Program-made: the position numbers and the translations under genes | The notes under the pieces: model-generated | The model's input: the letters and a program-made list of their open reading frames with translations, nothing else | The model's database searches: none | Told to the model about the DNA's origin: nothing | In this document: positions 8,759 to 17,578 of the stretch, one piece after another | Position numbering within the stretch: position 1 is the first letter of the stretch | Layout: each line of letters begins with the position of its first letter | Origin: Crocinitomicaceae bacterium | GTDB lineage: Bacteria > Bacteroidota > Bacteroidia > Flavobacteriales_D > Crocinitomicaceae | DNA: 64,000 bases | Direction of reading: 5' to 3' | Assembly (NCBI GenBank): GCA_030830785.1 | Contig: JAURMI010000002.1 | Span: 62,001 to 126,000 of the forward strand

Positions 8759-9379
8759 TTATTTTAAAAAATCATAGGTTTTGAAATGCTGAATGCGCAG
8801 TGCAATGCCAAATTCATTATTCAATGGAGCGGGGCTCAAATTCAGTGAGTTTTGTAATTGAACCAGATTATTCCTGTGATAAACCTCTACTTTGGTTAGC
8901 CACGCACGCGATTTTTTTGATCCGCCACTTTCTAAATGATACAAGCCCAAACCATAGCGCAATGCCACTTGGTTCTTGTCTTGTATGCGTGCAGCATTGA
9001 AGAGATAATGGTATTCAGGCGTAATGAAACACTCCAGCATTTCTGCCTTACATTTAGCACCCTTTTTACGCTGATTTAACTTCAAGAGGTTTTTACGAAA
9101 ATGGACATCTGCAAAAAGCCCTTCTATTTGAGTACTGTTGTTCTGTAAGGCATTTTGACTCACCTTTATACCCAATTCCGGCACCGCGTATTTGCCAATT
9201 TGCCGACAAAGGCCAACTTGAAAAGAAGGCTCTAGTGCGTTAGAAGTAAGAGAAGAATTACTTGTGCCAAAATTATACATGCCAATGACGCCCAAATTTT
9301 TTTTAGTGCGCACATAATACTGCCCCTCTACATGATGGATACTTAAAATCAAAAATAAAATTGCCAATGCCTTTGTCAT
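8759..9379 (-). CDS. Hypothetical secreted protein, probably beta-barrel or beta-rich
   Basis: A 206-residue protein with a signal peptide (1-19, ending HVEGQ). The rest alternates polar and hydrophobic residues in a way typical of outer-membrane or beta-sandwich proteins (VGLCRQIGKYAVPELGIKVS, FITPEYHYLFNAA, FGIALRIQHFKTYDFLK). Two Cys near residue 106-112 (KCKAEMLEC) form a tight pair. I do not recognise the family. It stands alone, 139 nt upstream of the five-gene series and just before the tonB-like remnant. Confidence 0.65.
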   Translation of the reverse strand: MTKALAILFLILSIHHVEGQYYVRTKKNLGVIGMYNFGTSNSSLTSNALEPSFQVGLCRQIGKYAVPELGIKVSQNALQNNSTQIEGLFADVHFRKNLLKLNQRKKGAKCKAEMLECFITPEYHYLFNAARIQDKNQVALRYGLGLYHLESGGSKKSRAWLTKVEVYHRNNLVQLQNSLNLSPAPLNNEFGIALRIQHFKTYDFLK

Positions 9380-9427
9380 GAGTTGAGTTTCTTATGTAAC
9401 CAAAAAATTTCTGGTGGTTACAATTAA

Positions 9428-9502
9428 TTCAAATTCAACAAAGACCCCGGAGCAGGCATTGTAGAAAAGGATTATTCCATTAACTTTAAGGCGAGATCTT
9501 AA
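9428..9502 (+). pseudogene. 3'-terminal remnant of a second tonB-like gene
   Basis: These 75 nt align without gaps to the last 75 nt of the intact tonB-like gene (5982-6056), with about 60 identities. The in-frame translation FKFNKDPGAGIVEKDYSINF plus KARS and a stop compares with VKYNKDPGASVVEMDYTIDL plus KARS. Most differences are at third codon positions or are conservative changes, so the sequence diverged as a working gene before it was truncated. An in-frame TAA lies just upstream and no start is available, so it is not expressed as a TonB. Its stop shares four bases with the stop of fbp on the other strand. Confidence 0.85.
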
Positions 9503-10497
9503 TTGAGGCCCATGGCCTTTTCTACCATTTCTTTCGAGCCAATGTAAAGGGCTGCCCTTTGATGTAGTTCAGTGGGTTCGATATCTAATATTTGCTGATT
9601 GCCATCAGTAGCCAAGCCGCCGGCCTGCTCGGCAATAAAGGCCAAGGGGTTGCATTCATAAAGCAAGCGCAACCTGCCTTTTGGTGCTGAAGACACCGCT
9701 GGATAGATATAAATACCTCCTTTTAATAGGTTGCGATGAAAATCGGCAACCAAGGAGCCGATATAACGCCCAGAATAGGGCTTTCCTGTTTGATTTTGAT
9801 CAGATTGGCAATATGCCAAATAAGTGCGAAGTTGTGGGTTAAAATCATTGCGATTGCCCTCATTTACAGAATATAGCCTTCCATTTTGAGGCATTTTCAA
9901 ATGAGGATGCGATAAATAAAACTCACCTCGTGCAGTATCAAGTGTGAAGCCATGTACGCCATTTCCTGTAGTAAAAACTAACAGAGTTGAAGAACCAAAC
10001 AAAACATAGCCAGCAACCACCTGTTTCGAACCAGGCTGCAGCATATCCTTCAATTCTGCTTTTGCGCCCACATTGGTTATGCGCCGATAGATTGAAAATA
10101 TAGTGCCAATTGGTACATTCACATCAATATTTGAAGATCCATCTAAAGGGTCAAACAAAACAACGTAGTTTGCATTTTTGGCGGCTTGTGATTCGAATGC
10201 CACAAAATCATCATTTTCCTCAGAAGCAATTCCACACACAAAACCCCCTTGTTCAAAGGCATTTTTAAATAAATTATCGGCAATGAGGTCTAGTTTTTGC
10301 TGGGCTTCTCCTTGAATGTTTTGCTTTCCTTGAGCACCCAATACGTGATTGAGTAATCCGGCTTTAGAAATATCTGCTTGAAGTGCTTTTGAAGCGCTTA
10401 CGATGTTTTCAAGCAAATTTTGAAGATCCTCGATTAAAAAAGGAAAATCTTCTCGATTTTTAGATATAAACTCTTTTAAAGAAGTGAGTTTAAGCAT
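9499..10497 (-). CDS. fbp: Class I fructose-1,6-bisphosphatase
   Basis: Hydrolyses fructose 1,6-bisphosphate to fructose 6-phosphate, the committed step of gluconeogenesis, in the cytoplasm. 332 residues, the normal size. The signature metal-binding loop FDPLDGSSNIDVN lies near residue 114-126, preceded by the acidic ASEENDDF, and the substrate-binding C-terminal motif GGIYIYP...KGRLRLLYECNPLAFIAEQAGG is intact (near 259-290). It follows the stress-protein gene by one base and is probably co-transcribed. Its stop codon overlaps the convergent tonB-like remnant. Confidence 0.97.
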   Translation of the reverse strand: MLKLTSLKEFISKNREDFPFLIEDLQNLLENIVSASKALQADISKAGLLNHVLGAQGKQNIQGEAQQKLDLIADNLFKNAFEQGGFVCGIASEENDDFVAFESQAAKNANYVVLFDPLDGSSNIDVNVPIGTIFSIYRRITNVGAKAELKDMLQPGSKQVVAGYVLFGSSTLLVFTTGNGVHGFTLDTARGEFYLSHPHLKMPQNGRLYSVNEGNRNDFNPQLRTYLAYCQSDQNQTGKPYSGRYIGSLVADFHRNLLKGGIYIYPAVSSAPKGRLRLLYECNPLAFIAEQAGGLATDGNQQILDIEPTELHQRAALYIGSKEMVEKAMGLN

Positions 10498-10498
10498 T

Positions 10499-11323
10499 TT
10501 ACATTGAGAACATGTTGCTGTAGTCTGATCCTAGATGAATGGGATTGACTATAAGCGTTGGAATCAAAGCATCGTTAGTAATCATATACTGTTCGTGGTT
10601 ACTACCAAGGGCAGCAAATATATTATTGCGATGAAGATTCATAATGGCAATAAGATCGGCTTCCACACTAACTGCATACTTCACCACTTCTTTATCAAAG
10701 CCCGAACTTGGTACAATTGCACTAGTCATTTCTATTCCGCGATCTTTAAAAAATCCTTCTGAAAAGGTAATATTTGATTTGACTTGATTTCGCAAAAATT
10801 CATCTGTTTCGGAAGGCGTAACGACGTGAACCTTCGAATTGAAATATTTTGCCAAATTGGCAACGATAGATAATTTTTGCTTTGTCTCTTTATGAAGATC
10901 CATAGGCACCACAATGGAATCATAACCACTTGGTTTAACGGCTTTTTCTTGGACAATGATAAAAGGGACTTGAGAACTTGTCACCACTTTTAAGGCATGG
11001 CTACCTGTAATATGTTGCCAACCGTGTGCACCGTGCGTACCCATAACGATGAGTTCTGCCTGATGTTCAGCTGCAAAAGCACCGATATCTTCAAAAATAC
11101 TCCCGATTCGAACATTGGCAATTAGCGTTACGCCTTCGTGCTCGAAATTGCCAATAATATTTTCTAACTGAGCCAAGGATTCTGGAATTTGAGCATCCTT
11201 AGATACCACATGTAATACTTGTATTTGAGCACCAAGAGGTTTTGCTGTGGCAATGGCGTGCTGTAGCGCTATGTCGGCAACTGTAGTGAAATCGTGAGGA
11301 ACGATGAAGGTTTTGGTTTGCAT
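10499..11323 (-). CDS. Universal stress protein, tandem Usp domains
   Basis: 274 residues made of two Usp-fold halves (about 1-142 and 146-274). The first begins KTFIVPHDFTTVADIALQHA and has VMGTHGAHGW...GSHALKV, close to the G-2x-G-9x-GS nucleotide-binding motif but with one residue fewer in the spacer. The second half (SIVVPMDLHKET...IAIMNLHRNN) lacks that glycine loop, so at most one half probably binds ATP. Such cytoplasmic proteins are linked to stress survival and growth arrest. A TAACTTTG -7-like element lies at 11338-11345 on the minus strand. The stop is one base before the fbp start. Confidence 0.88.
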   Translation of the reverse strand: MQTKTFIVPHDFTTVADIALQHAIATAKPLGAQIQVLHVVSKDAQIPESLAQLENIIGNFEHEGVTLIANVRIGSIFEDIGAFAAEHQAELIVMGTHGAHGWQHITGSHALKVVTSSQVPFIIVQEKAVKPSGYDSIVVPMDLHKETKQKLSIVANLAKYFNSKVHVVTPSETDEFLRNQVKSNITFSEGFFKDRGIEMTSAIVPSSGFDKEVVKYAVSVEADLIAIMNLHRNNIFAALGSNHEQYMITNDALIPTLIVNPIHLGSDYSNMFSM

Positions 11324-11421
11324 AAGCGATTTTTTTGCAAAGTTAAAACAAAGTGTAGTAAGAACGCACTTGTTTTCTCTTTATTTTTGTGCAAAGCCTA
11401 TACTCATTCACAACAAATTAA

Positions 11422-12948
11422 ATGGCCATAATTGGTAAGCTCATCCAACGCAGTACAGCAATTGGGTTTAAAAGGATTTCTCGCTCGCGTGCCGACTATA
11501 AACAACAGCTCGCAGCGTTAAGAAAAAACATTGACGCCGCAAAAAAAACAAGTTTCGGTGTAAGTTATCAATTTAACGCCTTATTGGCTAAAAATGATCT
11601 CGTTTCTCGCTTCCAACAAGTCGTGCCAATTACCGATTATGAGTGTTTTGAAAAAGAATGGCTCCGAGAGGCTATAAATGGTAAAAAGGATCAAATTTGG
11701 CCAGGAAGAATAAAATACTTTGCCTTGTCATCGGGAACTACAGGAGCACCGAGCAAACGTATTCCAGTGAGTACTGAAATGATTCGATCCTTTCAACGCG
11801 TTTCATTAAGACAATTTTCTATACTTCATGACTTGAATCTTACCGATTCGTTCTACAGTGCAAAAATGTTGGCTGTCGGCGGTTCTACCAAACTAAAAAA
11901 AATCAATCAGCATTACGAAGGTGACCTAAGCGGTATTTTAAAAAAACATGCTTCACTGATTGCCGCACCTTTTACCAAACCAAATAAAAAAATTACACGA
12001 CTTAAAGATTGGAAGGAAAAACTTCCTATGATGGTAAAAGAAGCCCCAAAATGGGACATCGGAATGATGGCAGGGATTCCAAGTTGGTGCATTTTATTAT
12101 TGGAAGAAATTGTGAGCCACTACAAGCTCAATAGTATTCACGACATATGGCCAAATTTTCAGGTTTATGTGCATGGGGGAGTTTTTATGGCACCTTTTGA
12201 AGAACGCTTGAATAAAGTTTGCCAAAAACCGATTGTTTTACTCGATACTTATCTAGCGAGCGAAGGTTATTTTGCCTACCAAACAAATCCCAGGAATAAA
12301 GGTATGACTATGCTGATGAACAATAGTATATTTTTTGAATTTGTACCGTTCAATACCCAATATTTTACCCCTAATGGTGAGCTCATTGATAAACACCGGG
12401 CCTATACCATTAGCGAGGTTAAAGCGGGTGTTGATTATGCCATGGTTATTACGACAAATGCAGGTTTATGGCGCTATATGCTCGGAGATCTCGTACAATT
12501 TATAGATACCACCACACATGAAATGAAAATAAGCGGCCGCATCAAGCAGTTTTTAAGCATTTGTGGTGAACATTTATCCTTGGATAATATCAATCAGGCC
12601 ATACTCAACGTATGTACAGCACATCAAATCTCCATTTCTGAGTTTACGATTTTTGCAGACCAAAAAGCATTTCAGCATTGTTGGTATTTAGGTTGTGACC
12701 AGGTAGTGAATACAGATCAACTCATTGAACAAATAGATCATGTGTTGCAATCTCTAAATGATGATTATGCTTATGTGCGCAAACATAATATGGCTATACC
12801 CAAAGCAAAGGTGCTCCCCAACAGTGTATTTTATAATTATTTAGAAAGCATTGGCAAGCTCGGCGCTCAAAATAAAATTCCGCGCGTCTTAAATAATGAA
12901 CAATCAACAGACTGGATAAACTATCTTAATGCAAATGGGTACCTCTAA
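11422..12948 (+). CDS. GH3-family acyl-adenylating enzyme
   Basis: 508 residues of the GH3 auxin-responsive family within the ANL (adenylate-forming) superfamily. Landmarks are the phosphate-binding motif SSGTTGAPSKRIPVS (near 109-123), the second motif YLASEGYFAYQ (near 277-287) and the third motif YMLGDLVQF (near 352-360), followed by a hinge Lys region SGRIKQFLSICGEHL. Plant GH3 proteins join amino acids to jasmonate or auxin; bacterial members have no established substrate, although they are common in Bacteroidota. It is transcribed alone; a TATTTTTG box at 11382-11389 lies upstream. Its last 23 nt overlap the 3' end of the convergent porP-like gene. Confidence 0.9.
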   Translation: MAIIGKLIQRSTAIGFKRISRSRADYKQQLAALRKNIDAAKKTSFGVSYQFNALLAKNDLVSRFQQVVPITDYECFEKEWLREAINGKKDQIWPGRIKYFALSSGTTGAPSKRIPVSTEMIRSFQRVSLRQFSILHDLNLTDSFYSAKMLAVGGSTKLKKINQHYEGDLSGILKKHASLIAAPFTKPNKKITRLKDWKEKLPMMVKEAPKWDIGMMAGIPSWCILLLEEIVSHYKLNSIHDIWPNFQVYVHGGVFMAPFEERLNKVCQKPIVLLDTYLASEGYFAYQTNPRNKGMTMLMNNSIFFEFVPFNTQYFTPNGELIDKHRAYTISEVKAGVDYAMVITTNAGLWRYMLGDLVQFIDTTTHEMKISGRIKQFLSICGEHLSLDNINQAILNVCTAHQISISEFTIFADQKAFQHCWYLGCDQVVNTDQLIEQIDHVLQSLNDDYAYVRKHNMAIPKAKVLPNSVFYNYLESIGKLGAQNKIPRVLNNEQSTDWINYLNANGYL

Positions 12949-13969
12949 AAGCTGATTTTTTCAAGAAGGTGTAAGCCAAATTTAGCTCAATAGAATGTTT
13001 GTATGCAGACGAGGCCGCGCCTAAATCTAAATCATAAGAAAGGCCCATGTCAAAGGCACCAAAATCTATTGCAAAATAAGGAGCAATGGCCGCAGATGAC
13101 CTAAAATAAAACCCAGTGGTTAGAAAACGATTACTCACCTCGTTTGTGATTTGCGAACTACCCCTAAGTTGCATCCTATACATGGCCCCCAACATACTCT
13201 CTGTATGGCCACCCTGCCTAATATGTGAAAGCGAAAATTGCATCGCGGAAATCTCATTTAACCCCATTGTAAGGCTAGCAAATCCGACCCATTTTTGATA
13301 AAGACGGTCTGCAGAAAGCGTATTGTATTGTAATCTTGGTCGATTTACATGCTGGATTGATAGTCCGGTTTGCAAAGACCACTGACCATCCCTGAGCTCA
13401 CCGCGCTGGTTTGGTTGAAAACGATAAGCTACCCCAAGGCCGGCATCTACAAAAGCAAAACTGACAAAATCATTTTCCTCTCCTGAAAAAATGCTTGGAT
13501 CTAAGGTAGTACCATTCCATTGTGAATAATAAAGTAGCCGACTAAAATCAGCAGAACGCTGTTGAATGGCCGTTTGTAGTCCGGCGTCGAGCCAATGACC
13601 TTTCGCCAATGGAATATGACCACTTGTAGTTATTCCAAAAGATTTTTGTGACATCCGTGAATCTCCACCAACATCGTTGCTAAAAAAAGGCGCTATTCCC
13701 ACAAAGGCTCGGTCATTTTGATTTGAACGACCTGCAGTAAATTCTGCCATACCATAACTGGTTAAAAACTGCGTGCCAGATCCGATCCATTGATTGCGGT
13801 TTAACATCGTCAGTTTTTCAAAGCCCTTGTAAGTTCCAACAAAAGCAGGGTTTAAAAATGATATGCTTCTATCTGCCTGAGTTAAGTGAAAATCTTGCGC
13901 TTTAGTTTGCCAAGCGCAAAATAAAAGGATGAGCATTACACTTAATTTTCTTCCGAGTAATCGCATCAT
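12926..13969 (-). CDS. PorP/SprF family type IX secretion membrane protein
   Basis: 347 residues with a signal peptide (about 1-24, ending WQTKAQ) and the hallmark N-terminus DFHLTQADRSISFLNPAFVGTYKGF, matching PorP/SprF proteins, which in the T9SS link secreted adhesins to the outer membrane. The rest is an alternating outer-membrane beta-barrel pattern (LDAGLQTAIQQRSADFSR, ATGFYFRSSAAIAPYFAIDF-like strands) with a terminal AYTFLKK strand region. It begins immediately after the stop of the CHU_C-type cargo gene (TAAATG), the usual pairing of a SprF-like helper with a SprB-like or type B cargo. A second in-frame Met lies one codon later. Confidence 0.9.
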   Translation of the reverse strand: MMRLLGRKLSVMLILLFCAWQTKAQDFHLTQADRSISFLNPAFVGTYKGFEKLTMLNRNQWIGSGTQFLTSYGMAEFTAGRSNQNDRAFVGIAPFFSNDVGGDSRMSQKSFGITTSGHIPLAKGHWLDAGLQTAIQQRSADFSRLLYYSQWNGTTLDPSIFSGEENDFVSFAFVDAGLGVAYRFQPNQRGELRDGQWSLQTGLSIQHVNRPRLQYNTLSADRLYQKWVGFASLTMGLNEISAMQFSLSHIRQGGHTESMLGAMYRMQLRGSSQITNEVSNRFLTTGFYFRSSAAIAPYFAIDFGAFDMGLSYDLDLGAASSAYKHSIELNLAYTFLKKSAFRGTHLH

Positions 13970-16900
13970 TTATCGAATTAAGGTAATGTTTCCAGTAAAT
14001 TTCTTGGAGCTGCCGTTGTCAAAGGTTACATCACATATATAAGCGTAAACCCCACTATTGCATGGTTTACTTTTATAATTTCCATCCCACTTAAATTGCT
14101 TGTTCGTTGAAGAATAAATTAAGTTGCCCCAGCGGTCTAGTATCTTAAAATTCAATGATACTACATCTTTTCCTGCTATGATCTGATATACCTCGTTTAG
14201 CCCATTACCTACCCCATTTGGCGAGAAAGCAGTTGGAAAAAACACACCGGTTGCACATTCGGGACTGCTTGCATCCGGGTCGCAAGGGTCAAGTGGATCT
14301 GAACCATTTGCAACCTCAGTACCATCATTGATGCCATCGCCATCGGTATCCGGATTATTTGGATTAGTCCCTAAAATTGCTTCTTGTGCATCGGTTAGTC
14401 CATCAAAATCTGAATCGATTTGACAGCCTGGCAAGGTGTCATCTGGATCGCATGGATTTAGCGGGTCTGAACCATTTGTAATTTCTGTGCCATCATCTAT
14501 GCCATCTCCATCGGTATCTGGATTCGTAGGATTGGTTCCGGCTGTTGCCTCTTGACTATTAGTAAGCCCATCTCCATCTTGATCACAAGGCCCAGCATTC
14601 AGATTTGGTATACAAGGGTTGTTATTATCAGGATCCATTTCATCCATCACGCCATCACCGTCAGTGTCTATAATTGAAGACTCAAGCGCATCGATAATTC
14701 CATCACCATCCGTGTCTAATGGTGAACCTACATTGCCAATCTCTGCACAATCGTCTTCGCCATCGCCATCTGTATCTGGATTGTTAGGGTCTGTTCCCAA
14801 CAAAATTTCATCGACATTTAAACAACCATCGCCATCTAAATCCGGAATATCTGGCACAAATACGGCTACTATCGTTTCTGGGCCATTGATATTTACAAAA
14901 TTTGAATCCAGTGTATTGGCCAGCCCCATTGGGCCTGTTGTGATGGTCCAATGGCTAAACATGTAGCCTGCATTAGGCTTTGCAACAACATTGGTTTGAA
15001 TGCCGCCAAAGTAATCTGTTGTCCAAGGATAGTTAGGAGGGTAAATTGAATTGACCTTAATTTGACCTGCACCTGCAGGACTCACATCAAAAGTGGTTGC
15101 AAATGGGCCAGTTAGCTGATAGCAATCAATAAGGCCCTGGGTAAGTGCATTACATCTTGTATTGATATAATTTTTAAGCGCGAGAACATTGTTTTGCCAA
15201 GTAGTCATTGAGCCCCCCCACTTTGCTATTTGTGCAGGCATTTCTGGCTCAATTTCTGCAAGCATAGAGTCTAAAAGTGGAATCATAAACGAACATGAAA
15301 GTTTGGTGTTCATGAGGTCTACATATCTTGAAATATAATATTGTTCTACTATTGGATTCTCATTGATGAGTTTCTGCAAAATAGAAGTATGGCCCTGTCC
15401 TCCTGGATTTGGCAGGTTTTCTACATTACAAGGATCGGCATTGGGTTGCGTACTTGGCACACCTGTGTAGTTAATGTAATGGCCAAAAGTGGCATCTAAA
15501 TCCCAAAGTACATAACCCCATTTTTTATGATTACCAGTAGTATCGAGGCCCCTCCACCAGGCCGTATTCCAGTTGAGCCAATCTGTAGTTACTGTTACTG
15601 AATTCAAAACAAAGTAATCTACCAATGATTTCCAACTAAATAAACTGTCTACGTAGGCAAAATTTGCCGCATTGCCCATATTGTTGTTTGCGACAAAATT
15701 CTTGAGACTATTCCAGGCTGGGGTAGCGTTTGGCGAGCCGTATTCCTGCCAAGTTCCGCCCCATGTTTTGAGATAATACAAATCATATTTACCTTGATCG
15801 TAATATTCATCAGTAAAGTCGTGGTCATCGGCCTTTTCGCGAATTTCATAAACACCCCAATAGCTACCATTCAAATACAATACACATGGTCTCCAGGTAC
15901 GTTCATCTAATTTTAAATCTGCCCTATCAGAGAGCGTATGAACGTATGCATCTCGAATGTGTGCGCCACCATTTGAAAATGGATAATTGTCATTGGCAGC
16001 AGGTTTTAAAATCACACGCTGGTACCTATCTCTGGTTCTTTCTGGAAAAATTAAATGCTCGATATCGCCATTGTGTCCGAATTGATCTCGGCAAATGAAA
16101 TCAAAACCCCTTTGCTGATAAGCCCATGAATCATTGCCGTGTTTGTTAAAATTCCCTTCCGCCTCATCAATGTAGGTGCCGTCTTGCTCAAACAATTCAA
16201 AAGAACCGATGCGATTTTGTGGGTTTTGACTTCCGTTTGCAATAAGCGTGTAAACACCTTGACTACAAACCGAAACCACCGGGATTGCGTGGTTTACATC
16301 GATAAAATATGTATTTGTTTCTATAAACGAGGAAAGAGTTGGGCCAAAGGCAGCTGCACGCAGTACCTTCGTAGAGGGTATAGAGATGGGGCCCGAATAA
16401 GCCGTTGACCCTGCTACAGGGTCTGTGCCATCTAAAGTATAACGAATGGTGGCAGAAGGATCTGCACAAGTAATACTCACTGTTTGTGCGCCATTGTAAA
16501 ACCCTGCTTGCAAGGAAAATACTGGTTTAGGTGGATAAAAATCAACTCCTCCCGCATTATTCGCATTGGGGGTTGGCGTTGTAAAAAGCTTGAAATCAAT
16601 GGCGCCGTTACTCGATCTACCTACCGAATGATTTGATTTGGTGAGATGGACAATTTTAAATGAGTCTGAAACTGCGGCAGTTGGGTCACAGAGAATAATC
16701 CAATCTCCTCCTGTTTGAGATAAGTTAAAATTAGGGTGGTATTCATTGCCATTAACCGTATTGCGCTTTGAGCAAAAAACCATTTTAAATCCATTGGGTG
16801 CTATAGATCCACTGGGAATCTGCCACTTGGTCAAATTACTTGCTTTGTCTGATAAATACCAACCTGTTAAATCAATAGTAGACCCTGTAGTGTTATAAAG

Positions 16901-17035
16901 CTCTATCCAATCTTCTCTTTGACCATATGCATCTGTTGGCCCCGAAATATTTGAACATGAATATTCATTTATTATAACTTGCGATATTCCTAAAAACGGA
17001 AATGAGAAAATTAAAGAGAGTAATAAGTGTTTCAT
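13970..17035 (-). CDS. Large secreted CotH-kinase protein with T9SS type B sorting domain
   Basis: 1,021 residues. In order: signal peptide (1-18), lamin-tail domain (about 20-150, [10 protein letters not shown]...[10 protein letters not shown]), a chitobiase C-terminal-like domain (about 167-245, [14 protein letters not shown]), a CotH kinase-like domain (about 330-640, with [16 protein letters not shown] and [11 protein letters not shown]), an InlB-repeat-like strand region (about 665-735), thrombospondin type 3-like Asp-rich calcium-binding repeats (about 735-930, [11 protein letters not shown]), and a CHU_C gliding-type C-terminal domain (about 937-1021, [19 protein letters not shown] through GNITLIR). 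The last directs export by T9SS. CotH domains phosphorylate proteins; activity here is not certain. Immediately upstream of the SprF-like gene. Confidence 0.92.
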   Translation of the reverse strand: MKHLLLSLIFSFPFLGISQVIINEYSCSNISGPTDAYGQREDWIELYNTTGSTIDLTGWYLSDKASNLTKWQIPSGSIAPNGFKMVFCSKRNTVNGNEYHPNFNLSQTGGDWIILCDPTAAVSDSFKIVHLTKSNHSVGRSSNGAIDFKLFTTPTPNANNAGGVDFYPPKPVFSLQAGFYNGAQTVSITCADPSATIRYTLDGTDPVAGSTAYSGPISIPSTKVLRAAAFGPTLSSFIETNTYFIDVNHAIPVVSVCSQGVYTLIANGSQNPQNRIGSFELFEQDGTYIDEAEGNFNKHGNDSWAYQQRGFDFICRDQFGHNGDIEHLIFPERTRDRYQRVILKPAANDNYPFSNGGAHIRDAYVHTLSDRADLKLDERTWRPCVLYLNGSYWGVYEIREKADDHDFTDEYYDQGKYDLYYLKTWGGTWQEYGSPNATPAWNSLKNFVANNNMGNAANFAYVDSLFSWKSLVDYFVLNSVTVTTDWLNWNTAWWRGLDTTGNHKKWGYVLWDLDATFGHYINYTGVPSTQPNADPCNVENLPNPGGQGHTSILQKLINENPIVEQYYISRYVDLMNTKLSCSFMIPLLDSMLAEIEPEMPAQIAKWGGSMTTWQNNVLALKNYINTRCNALTQGLIDCYQLTGPFATTFDVSPAGAGQIKVNSIYPPNYPWTTDYFGGIQTNVVAKPNAGYMFSHWTITTGPMGLANTLDSNFVNINGPETIVAVFVPDIPDLDGDGCLNVDEILLGTDPNNPDTDGDGEDDCAEIGNVGSPLDTDGDGIIDALESSIIDTDGDGVMDEMDPDNNNPCIPNLNAGPCDQDGDGLTNSQEATAGTNPTNPDTDGDGIDDGTEITNGSDPLNPCDPDDTLPGCQIDSDFDGLTDAQEAILGTNPNNPDTDGDGINDGTEVANGSDPLDPCDPDASSPECATGVFFPTAFSPNGVGNGLNEVYQIIAGKDVVSLNFKILDRWGNLIYSSTNKQFKWDGNYKSKPCNSGVYAYICDVTFDNGSSKKFTGNITLIR
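14255..14595 (-). repeat. Two tandem 168-nt repeats encoding TSP3-type calcium-binding units
   Basis: Within the CotH protein, two 56-residue units follow one another, each of the form [35 protein letters not shown] and a Cys near unit position 50. About three quarters of the first 50 positions agree. The unit length in DNA is 168 nt, consistent with a tandem duplication. A more diverged run of similar Asp-rich motifs precedes them. Confidence 0.85.
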
Positions 17036-17104
17036 TTAGCTTGTTTTAGCAGCATCAATATTACTGAAATATCAATTTTTATCCAAACTATCAGACGTAT
17101 TATC

Positions 17105-17134
17105 TTGTGAAAAGTTGTTTTTTTGTTATCATTG
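17105..17134 (+). promoter_or_regulatory. Possible Bacteroidota promoter for the lipoprotein gene
   Basis: TTG at 17105-17107, a 19-nt spacer, then TATCATTG at 17127-17134 (seven of eight matches to TAnnTTTG). It lies 12 nt before the ATG at 17147, leaving almost no leader. Confidence 0.45.
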
Positions 17135-17146
17135 CGAAAAAAAAGT

Positions 17147-17578
17147 ATGAAAAGTTTAGCTTGGATTTTGGGCTTGAGTTTTATGATGATTAGCTTGAAT
17201 GGTTGTAAAAAGTATGAAGGTGTTGGCGGTAGAAGTAAAATTACCGGCAAACTTACCATTAACGAAAAGTTGTATATCAATGGCGTTCTAACACAAACTG
17301 TGAGTTACCCAGCTGCTACCGAGGATGTCTATATCGTATATGGAACACAGGACAGCATTTTTGATGATAAAATTGAATGCAACTACGACGGCACGTTTAG
17401 TTTCGATTATTTATTTCCTGGCACCTACACTGTTTTTGCCTACAATGAGATTTTCCATACAGGTAATTCTGTTACCAACAACGATGATGACTATTATACA
17501 AAGGAGCCTGTAACTTTTACTGTAAATGTTGCAAAAAACAGTAGCATCGATTTAGGGGAAATAATCGTTTTAAGATAA
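17147..17578 (+). CDS. Lipoprotein with transthyretin/carboxypeptidase-regulatory-like fold
   Basis: From the ATG at 17147 the protein has 143 residues; a signal sequence of 18-19 residues ends in the lipobox LNGC, so the mature protein is lipid-anchored at a Cys. The rest is beta-rich and resembles a carboxypeptidase regulatory (CarboxypepD_reg) or prealbumin-like domain: KITGKLTINEK at the start, YDGTFSFDYLFPGTYTVFAY in the middle and a final DLGEIIVL strand. An upstream in-frame extension to 17123 would put charged residues before the signal peptide. Its stop overlaps the start of the next gene (TAATG), so the two are coupled. Confidence 0.75.
   Translation: MKSLAWILGLSFMMISLNGCKKYEGVGGRSKITGKLTINEKLYINGVLTQTVSYPAATEDVYIVYGTQDSIFDDKIECNYDGTFSFDYLFPGTYTVFAYNEIFHTGNSVTNNDDDYYTKEPVTFTVNVAKNSSIDLGEIIVLR

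Noticed and set aside
6371-9427. Prophage, transposon or integrative element
   Set aside because: No integrase, transposase, terminal inverted repeats or phage genes are visible in the accessory block; only the tonB remnant hints at an insertion.
14255-14830. CRISPR-like repetitive DNA
   Set aside because: The repetition is in coding frame with 168-nt units and no unique spacers; it is a protein repeat.
14619-14966. Ser/Pro-rich plus-strand frame inside the CotH protein
   Set aside because: It is the complement of the Asp/Gly repeat codons and has no independent support.
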